Shown here: positions 56,789 to 64,000 of the stretch, piece by piece
Layout: each line of letters opens with the position of its first letter
Position numbering within the stretch: the first letter of the stretch is position 1
Origin: Sinorhizobium americanum
GTDB lineage: Bacteria; Pseudomonadota; Alphaproteobacteria; Rhizobiales; Rhizobiaceae
Direction of reading: 5' to 3'
Assembly: GCF_001651855.1 (NCBI RefSeq)
Contig: NZ_LNQC01000036.1
Location: forward strand, 37,397 to 101,396
DNA: 64,000 nt
Notes under the pieces: model-generated
Seen by the model: the letters and a program-made list of their open reading frames with translations, nothing else
Databases searched by the model: none
What the model was told of the DNA's origin: nothing
Program-made: the position numbers and the translations under genes

Positions 56789-57895
56789 ATGGCTTTTGAT
56801 CTCGAACCGGTATCCTTTTCGGAATTGCCGGGGTGGCAGCAGGATGACCCGACTCCCGTCATCGAAGCGCTTCGCCGCTGCCATCATCATGTGACGGCGA
56901 TCAAACCGTACAGGACAGGTTCTCTCGGAGTAACCGTCGCCGACCTACTGCCCGCCTGCGAGGCGGCCAATGCCGGTTTTTCGGGAGCTGCCGCGGCGCG
57001 CGCTTTCTTCGAGGACCGCTTCGTGCCGTTCCATATCCGTCCCGACGACGGAGGGAAAGGCTTCGTCACTGCCTTCTACGAACCGGAAGTCGAGGTTCGC
57101 GCCACCGCCGACGAGGAGTTCCGCTTTCCCTTCTACCGGCGGCCCGCCGACCTCATCGATCTCGATGAGGCGAACCGGCCCCAGGGCATGGATCCCTATT
57201 TTGCCTTTGGCCGGCTGAGCGACGGCACGATCGAGGAATATCCCGACCGCCGGGCGATCGATCAGGGGTTTCTCGCCGGCCGCGGCCTTGAGATCGCCTT
57301 TGCCCGCTCGAAGGTCGACGTCTTCTTCATCCATGTCCAGGGCGCCGCCCGGCTCGTCTATCCAGACGGATCGCGCCGCCGCGTCACCTATGCGGGGAAG
57401 ACCGGGCACCGTTTTTCCGCCATCGGCAAGCTGCTGATCGAGCGCGGCGAAATCGACCCGGCGACCGTCTCGATGGCGAGCATCCGTGCATGGCTCGCGG
57501 CCCATCCGGAGAAGGTCGACGAGGTCCTTTGGCACAATCGTTCCTTCATCTTTTTCCGCGAAGCCCCCGTCGAAGACGAAAGCCTCGGACCGGTCGCCGC
57601 CGCCAAGGTGCCGCTCGAGCCGGGCCGGTCGCTCGCGGTGGACCGCCTCATCCATACCTTCGGAGTTCCCTTCTACATTGCCAGCGAAACCCTCACCCAT
57701 CTTGACGGCGGCCGTCCGTTCGCACGGCTGATGTTGGCGCTCGATACCGGCTCGGCGATTGTCGGACCGGCGCGCGGCGACATCTTCACGGGCTCCGGCG
57801 AGGCGGCCGGCGAGCTAGCCGGCTCGGTGCGCGCCGCCGCTGATTTCTTCATCCTCGTGCCCCGCGCGGCCGCCGCCAGATATTGCCATGGCTAG
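56789..57895 (+). CDS. mltA: Membrane-bound lytic murein transglycosylase A (MltA)
   Basis: A 368-residue MltA-family protein. The MltA beta domain has GFVTAFYEPEVEVRAT, PYFAFGRLSDGTIEEYPDRRAI, and VFFIHVQGAARLVYPDG near residue 175. The C-terminal 3D domain has ALDTGSAIVGPARGDIFTG, whose first Asp is the expected catalytic residue (about 318). The start at 56789 (AAGGGGCGATA) gives MAFDLEPVSFSELPGW with no signal peptide or lipobox, unlike E. coli MltA, although the substrate is periplasmic. The last codons overlap smr by 8 bases. Confidence 0.9.
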   Translation: MAFDLEPVSFSELPGWQQDDPTPVIEALRRCHHHVTAIKPYRTGSLGVTVADLLPACEAANAGFSGAAAARAFFEDRFVPFHIRPDDGGKGFVTAFYEPEVEVRATADEEFRFPFYRRPADLIDLDEANRPQGMDPYFAFGRLSDGTIEEYPDRRAIDQGFLAGRGLEIAFARSKVDVFFIHVQGAARLVYPDGSRRRVTYAGKTGHRFSAIGKLLIERGEIDPATVSMASIRAWLAAHPEKVDEVLWHNRSFIFFREAPVEDESLGPVAAAKVPLEPGRSLAVDRLIHTFGVPFYIASETLTHLDGGRPFARLMLALDTGSAIVGPARGDIFTGSGEAAGELAGSVRAAADFFILVPRAAAARYCHG

Positions 57896-58451
57896 GGAGA
57901 AGAAGCTGTCGCCGGAGGATCGCATCCTGTGGGGCAAGGTCGCGCGCTCGACCAAGCCGATGCCGGGGCGGCTGCAGGACCTCGAGGACCTGCTCGACGA
58001 GATCGAGCAGCGGCCGGCGCCGTCCGCTCCGCCGCCGCCCGACACCGGCTTGTCCGGGTCGGCGAAGCCGGAGCAGGGATTTACCTTAAGCGGCAAGGCC
58101 GAGCACCGCCACCATCCGATCGAGAGACCGGTGAAGCGGAAGCTGGCGAAGGGGCGGCTGGCGCTCGAGGCGCGTATCGACCTGCACGGAATGATCCAGA
58201 GCGAGGCGCATGGTTTCCTGCTGCAGTTTCTCCTGAAGGCGCACGAGCGCGGCCTGCGCCATGTCCTTGTCATCACCGGCAAGGGGACGTCGTTCGGCAG
58301 TGACGGAGCCTTGAAGCGTGCGGTGCCGCTCTGGTTTGCCCTTCCCGAGTTTCGTCCGCTGATCTCGTCCTACGAGCCGGCGGCGCGGAATCATGGCGGC
58401 GAGGGAGCCCTCTATGTCCGCCTGGCGCGTGCCAGGGGGCGTGCGCCATGA
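57888..58451 (+). CDS. Smr domain protein
   Basis: A 187-residue protein with a disordered, Pro-rich N-terminal part and a C-terminal Smr domain (residues about 90-180): RIDLHGMIQSEAHGFLLQFL carries the conserved DLHG, VLVITGKGTSFGSDGALKRAVPLW is the GKG loop, and EPAARNHGGEGALYVRL ends it. Smr domains are nucleases or RNA-binding modules; bacterial SmrB cleaves mRNA at collided ribosomes. The role of this standalone form is not known. It is coupled to mltA and to the following HTH gene. Confidence 0.88.
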   Translation: MAREKKLSPEDRILWGKVARSTKPMPGRLQDLEDLLDEIEQRPAPSAPPPPDTGLSGSAKPEQGFTLSGKAEHRHHPIERPVKRKLAKGRLALEARIDLHGMIQSEAHGFLLQFLLKAHERGLRHVLVITGKGTSFGSDGALKRAVPLWFALPEFRPLISSYEPAARNHGGEGALYVRLARARGRAP

Positions 58452-58825
58452 CGCCCTTCGGCGAGGCCATGCGCGACCTGCGCCGCCGCAAGGGTGTCTC
58501 GCAAAAGGAGATGGCGGCGGCGATCGGCGTTTCGCCGGCCTATCTCTCGGCCCTCGAACACGGCAAGCGAGGCGCACCGAGCTTCGATTTCCTGCAGCGC
58601 GTCGCCGGCTACTTCAATGTGATCTGGGATGAGGCGGACGAGCTCTTCGGCATCGCCCGGCTCTCCGACCCGAAGGTCGTGCTCGACACTTCGGGCCTGC
58701 CGCCCGGCCACACCGCCTTTGCCAACCGTCTGAGCGAGCGGATCCGCGGCCTTTCGGGCGAAGCGATCGAGGCGATGGAAGATATTTTGGAAAAAGCCAC
58801 ATTTCCTGATAATGACAGGGGATGA
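58448..58825 (+). CDS. XRE family helix-turn-helix protein
   Basis: A 125-residue protein. The N-terminal HTH domain is GEAMRDLRRRKGVSQKEMAAAIGVSPAYLSALEHGKRGAPSF in order (residues 4-45), and LQRVAGYFNVIWDEADELFGIARL follows. The C-terminal half is a short helical tail. It is a DNA-binding regulator of unknown targets. Start and Smr stop overlap (ATGA). It is conserved upstream of gyrB in rhizobia. Confidence 0.88.
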   Translation: MTPFGEAMRDLRRRKGVSQKEMAAAIGVSPAYLSALEHGKRGAPSFDFLQRVAGYFNVIWDEADELFGIARLSDPKVVLDTSGLPPGHTAFANRLSERIRGLSGEAIEAMEDILEKATFPDNDRG

Positions 58826-58860
58826 AGCCTTGCCCCGGCCGCGCTCGCGATGCCCGGGAT

Positions 58861-58923
58861 TTGGAACCGTGGACAAATTTCCTATAGTCCGCGAGGCATC
58901 CGCGCTGTGATTCGCAACGAATC
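58861..58923 (+). promoter_or_regulatory. gyrB promoter region with paired GANTC sites
   Basis: TTGGAA (58861-58866), a 16-base spacer and TATAGT (58883-58888) form a good promoter 69 bases before gyrB. Just downstream the inverted repeat GATTCG-caa-CGAATC (58909-58923) holds two CcrM GANTC sites, one on each arm. Confidence 0.55.
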
Positions 58924-58951
58924 GCTGCGTCCGAAAACTGGAAAGACCTGA

Positions 58952-61393
<2,442 letters not shown>

Positions 61394-61421
61394 TCAGGAA
61401 AGACTCGGCGGTGCTGTAATG

Positions 61422-61456
61422 AAAGCGTGGGGCTCACTCGGCTCCACGCTTTTTCA
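61422..61456 (+). terminator. Terminator after gyrB
   Basis: AAAGCGTGGGGC (61422-61433) pairs with GCTCCACGCTTT (61441-61452), one G-T pair, followed by TT. It lies between gyrB and the convergent nitroreductase and could serve both. Confidence 0.85.
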
Positions 61457-61486
61457 TTTGCGCTGCGGGGCGGAAGGCTTTGCGCC

Positions 61487-62083
61487 TCAATCGCCCCTGA
61501 ACTGACCTTCGAAGACAAACTCGTTGATTGGTTTGCGCTGGCTCGGCTTTTCCCGCTCCCTGAGATCGTCCGGAAGCGTGGCCGGATCCGCGAGCCTGCC
61601 GATCGCGACGGCCGCCTCGACCCGATAGTGCTCCGGCACGCCGACGACGCGCATTGCCTTGTCGCGGTCGATTCCGGCCATGGCATGGGCATGCCATCCG
61701 GCAAGCTGGGTCTGGAGCGCGAAGGCAAACCAGGCGGCGCCGGTGTCGAAGGCATGCGTATAAGCCGGCCTGATTTCACCGCTCGAGGTCTGCCTGTGGG
61801 TTTTCGAAAGAATGATGACGAGTGCAGAGGCATTCTTCGCCCAGCGCTGATTTCCCTCGTCCAGCGTCTCCAGCAGGGAGGCGAAATAGTCGGTGCCGCG
61901 GCGGGCATAGACGAAGCGCCACGGCTGGATATTGCTGGCGGAGGGCGCCCAGCGCGCCGCTTCGAAGAGCGCCAGCAATTCCTTTTCGATGATTTCCTCG
62001 CCGGTGAAGGCACGCGGCGACCAGCGCTCGAGGAAGATGGAGTGTATCGGATGATCGGCTGTTCTGTGGTTGAGTTCCGTCAC
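61487..62083 (-). CDS. Nitroreductase family protein
   Basis: A 198-residue FMN-dependent nitroreductase-like protein. It has SPRAFTGEEIIEKELLALFEAARWAPSASNIQPWRFVYA in order near residues 22-60, where ARWAPSASNIQPW is the FMN/NAD(P)H signature. GVPEHYRVEAAVAIGRLADP is the C-terminal pattern. Members reduce nitro groups or quinones. No ATG fits; the GTG at 62083, with AAGGATCCTCCC in front, is the best start. Further upstream in-frame sequence is not family-like. Confidence 0.88.
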   Translation of the reverse strand: MTELNHRTADHPIHSIFLERWSPRAFTGEEIIEKELLALFEAARWAPSASNIQPWRFVYARRGTDYFASLLETLDEGNQRWAKNASALVIILSKTHRQTSSGEIRPAYTHAFDTGAAWFAFALQTQLAGWHAHAMAGIDRDKAMRVVGVPEHYRVEAAVAIGRLADPATLPDDLREREKPSQRKPINEFVFEGQFRGD

Positions 62084-62331
62084 GGGAGGATCCTTCTCTA
62101 TGAATCCCTTGGGAAGCCCTTCAACTTTGATGTTGCGCTTGCGAAGAGCCGGATTCGCCGCGACGCTACAGAACATGAGGGCGCATTGAAACGTGCTTCG
62201 CAAAAAATCATCAAAGCCGGCTCGCTGGCGCGCGCGAGCTTTCCGGGAGCGGAACGAAGCCAGGTGGGCGGCGTTTTCCGAGAAAGCCGCTCTCGTCGAG
62301 CTGAACAGCAAAAGGCGATTGCCGAAACCAA

Positions 62332-62360
62332 AAAAAGTTGTATAAGTTCTGTAACTTTTT
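62332..62360. promoter_or_regulatory. Inverted repeat upstream of gabD
   Basis: AAAAAGTT (62332-62339) and AACTTTTT (62353-62360) form a perfect 8-base inverted repeat with a 13-base spacer, ending 18 bases before the gabD start. It fits an operator for a dimeric regulator (or a short attenuator hairpin). The rest of the 295-base gap (62084-62378) has no gene that I can support. Confidence 0.45.
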
Positions 62361-62378
62361 CTGAGGGAAGGACCAGCC

Positions 62379-63833
62379 ATGAACTTGAAGGACCCGTCGC
62401 TGTTTCGCCAGGCCGCGCTCGTCGGCGAGAACTGGATCGAAGCCGACCCGCAGAACGCCATCGATGTCAACAATCCGGCGACGGGCGAGATCATCGGCCG
62501 CGTCCCGAAGCTCGGCGCGGTCGAGACCAGGGCCGCGATCGAAACCGCCGCTCGGGTCCAGAAGGAATGGGCGGCAAGGACCGCCAAGGAGCGCGCCGGA
62601 ATCTTGCGCCGCTGGTTCGAACTGATGATCGAGAACAAGGACGATCTCGGCCAGATCCTGACCATCGAACAGGGCAAGCCGCTCGCCGAGGCGACCGGCG
62701 AGATCGTCTATGGGGCGAGCTTCATCGAGTGGTTCGCCGAGGAAGGGCGGCGTGTCTATGGCGATCTCGTCCCCGGCCACCAGAAGGACAAGCGCATCCT
62801 GGTGATGAAGCAGCCGATCGGCGTCGTCGCGGCGATCACCCCGTGGAACTTCCCGAATGCGATGATCACCCGCAAGGCCGGCCCCGCCTTTGCCGCCGGC
62901 TGCGCCATGGTGTTGAAGCCGGCCGCGCAGACGCCGTTTTCGGCGATCGCCATCGCCGTGCTTGCCGAGCGGGCCGGCATGCCGAAGGGCCTCTTCTCCG
63001 TGATCACCGGTTCTGCCCGCGAAATCGGCGCCGAGATGACCTCGAACCCGACAGTGCGCAAGCTGACCTTCACCGGCTCCACCGAAGTCGGCGCCGAGCT
63101 CTATCGCCAGAGCGCCGCAACGATCAAGAAGCTCGGCCTCGAGCTCGGCGGCAACGCGCCCTTCATCGTCTTCGATGATGCCGACCTCGACGCCGCGGTC
63201 GAAGGCGCTTTGATCGCTAAGTTCCGCAACAACGGCCAGACCTGCGTCTGCGCCAACCGCCTCTATGTCCAGGACGGTGTCTACGAAGCCTTTTCGGAAA
63301 AACTCGCTGCCGCCGTCGCCAAGCTGAAGACCGGCAACGGTATGGAGGAAGGCATCATCCTTGGCCCGCTGATCGACAAGGCGGCAATCGACAAGGTCGA
63401 GGAGCATGTCGCCGACGCGGTTTCGAAGGGCGCTCGTGTCATCCAGGGCGGCCAGCGCCATGCGCTTGGCGGCACCTTCTACGAGGCAACGGTGCTCGCC
63501 GACGTCACCCAGGCAATGGCGGTGGCGCGCGAGGAGACCTTCGGTCCGGTAGCGCCGCTGTTCCGCTTCAAGGACGAGGCCGATGTCATCCACCAGGCGA
63601 ACGACACCGAATTCGGTCTTGCCTCCTATTTCTATGCGAAGGACCTGGCCCGCGTTTTCCGGGTCGCCGAAGCCCTAGAATACGGCATGGTCGGCGTCAA
63701 TACCGGGCTGATCTCCACGGCGGAGGCGCCTTTCGGCGGCGTCAAGCTCTCCGGCCTCGGTCGCGAGGGTTCGAAGTACGGCATCGAGGAATTCATGGAA
63801 ATCAAATATGTCTGCCTGGGAGGCATTGCCTAA
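62379..63833 (+). CDS. gabD: NAD(P)-dependent succinate-semialdehyde dehydrogenase
   Basis: A 484-residue aldehyde dehydrogenase of the GabD group. ITPWNFPNAMITRKAGPAFA is the coenzyme site, FTGSTEVGAELYRQSAATIKK follows, ELGGNAPFIVF has the catalytic Glu near residue 255, and the nucleophilic Cys is C289 in GQTCVCANR. The C-terminal PFGGVKLSGLGREGSKYGIEEF is characteristic. It oxidises succinate semialdehyde to succinate in GABA breakdown; close paralogs act on glutarate semialdehyde. GAGGGAAGGACCAGCC is the ribosome site. Confidence 0.93.
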   Translation: MNLKDPSLFRQAALVGENWIEADPQNAIDVNNPATGEIIGRVPKLGAVETRAAIETAARVQKEWAARTAKERAGILRRWFELMIENKDDLGQILTIEQGKPLAEATGEIVYGASFIEWFAEEGRRVYGDLVPGHQKDKRILVMKQPIGVVAAITPWNFPNAMITRKAGPAFAAGCAMVLKPAAQTPFSAIAIAVLAERAGMPKGLFSVITGSAREIGAEMTSNPTVRKLTFTGSTEVGAELYRQSAATIKKLGLELGGNAPFIVFDDADLDAAVEGALIAKFRNNGQTCVCANRLYVQDGVYEAFSEKLAAAVAKLKTGNGMEEGIILGPLIDKAAIDKVEEHVADAVSKGARVIQGGQRHALGGTFYEATVLADVTQAMAVAREETFGPVAPLFRFKDEADVIHQANDTEFGLASYFYAKDLARVFRVAEALEYGMVGVNTGLISTAEAPFGGVKLSGLGREGSKYGIEEFMEIKYVCLGGIA

Positions 63834-63857
63834 ATCAGACGAGGCACTGAGATGCAC

Positions 63858-63890
63858 AGAACCGGCCGGAAAATTCTGGCCGGTTTTCTC
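63858..63890 (+). terminator. Terminator of gabD
   Basis: AACCGGCC (63860-63867) pairs with GGCCGGTT (63878-63885) around 10 bases, followed by TTCTCTTTT. Confidence 0.85.
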
Positions 63891-63930
63891 TTTTATCGGT
63901 AAGACGTTGGTCTTCGTCAGAGGAGGTGGC

Positions 63931-63969
63931 ATGAAAGAGGCCGCGCCCGCTGAGAGAACGGATCACTGA
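63931..63969 (+). CDS. Possible 12-residue peptide with strong ribosome binding site
   Basis: The ATG at 63931 follows AGGAGGTGGC, a near-perfect Shine-Dalgarno, and encodes MKEAAPAERTDH before TGA. Another frame starts one base after that stop. It could be a leader peptide or the start of a decayed gene. I do not recognise it. Confidence 0.25.
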   Translation: MKEAAPAERTDH

Positions 63970-63970
63970 G

Positions 63971-64000
63971 ATGCAATCGATGATCGAGGGACAGTCACGC
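63971..64000 (+). CDS. Possible start of a gene cut by the window end
   Basis: An ATG at 63971 opens a frame (MQSMIEGQSR) that runs off the window edge after 10 codons, one base past the TGA of the short peptide above. Too little is present to name it. Confidence 0.2.
   Translation, partial: MQSMIEGQSR

Overview
This window is a GC-rich stretch of an alphaproteobacterial chromosome. Gene content, order and codon use point to the Rhizobiaceae, most likely Sinorhizobium/Ensifer; that assignment is by recognition, not by a database search. It spans the chromosomal replication origin and the partition (parS) region around it. Almost every base is housekeeping. There is no prophage, insertion sequence, CRISPR array, rRNA or tRNA.

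Layout. 1-4942: a + strand catabolic operon (two GMC oxidoreductases, an SDR reductase, a Dabb-barrel protein, a glycerate kinase). 5036-7824: M3 peptidase and a LysE exporter on -. 8207-14644: leuB, a PAP2 phosphatase, an MHS-type MFS carrier with a large insert (-), asd and a lytic transglycosylase. 14702-16279: beta-carbonic anhydrase and pyridoxal kinase (-). 16562-22859: the giant NAD-glutamate dehydrogenase and a UMF1-type carrier (+). 23082-29055: htpX-rsmB-heparinase-purH (-). 29226-36883: SDHAF4-like protein, acsA, trcR, an orphan ectoine synthase with a divergent LysR gene, prpE and the YggS protein. 37098-41294: leuS-lptE-holA (+). 41472-50530: rho, mnmE-mnmG-rsmG-parA-parB and hemE-hemJ, all on -. 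50531-50934: the probable oriC. 50935-58825: ppsR-maf-aroE-coaE-dnaQ (+), secB and fxsA (-), timA-mltA-smr-xre (+). 58958-63833: gyrB, a nitroreductase (-) and a succinate-semialdehyde dehydrogenase.

How it works together. The gap between hemE and ppsR carries several DnaA-box-like sequences, an AT-rich block and four GANTC (CcrM) sites, and genes run outward from it on both sides, as expected for an origin. Eight matches to the 16-bp parS consensus TGTTTCACGTGAAACA lie between 13.7 and 52.5 kb, and parA/parB are in the middle of them. Three parS sites sit inside or at the start of genes (prpE, rsmG, aroE), where they force the peptide SRET. Several cell-cycle genes (trcR, dnaQ, gyrB) have GANTC sites in or near plausible promoters.

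The less ordinary items are the orphan ectC-lysR pair, the periplasmic insert in the MFS carrier, a MltA protein with no visible export signal, perfect operator-like palindromes upstream of the GMC gene and of gabD, and a few unannotated small reading frames. I see no clearly new multi-gene system. The parS/oriC architecture is the strongest higher-order signal.
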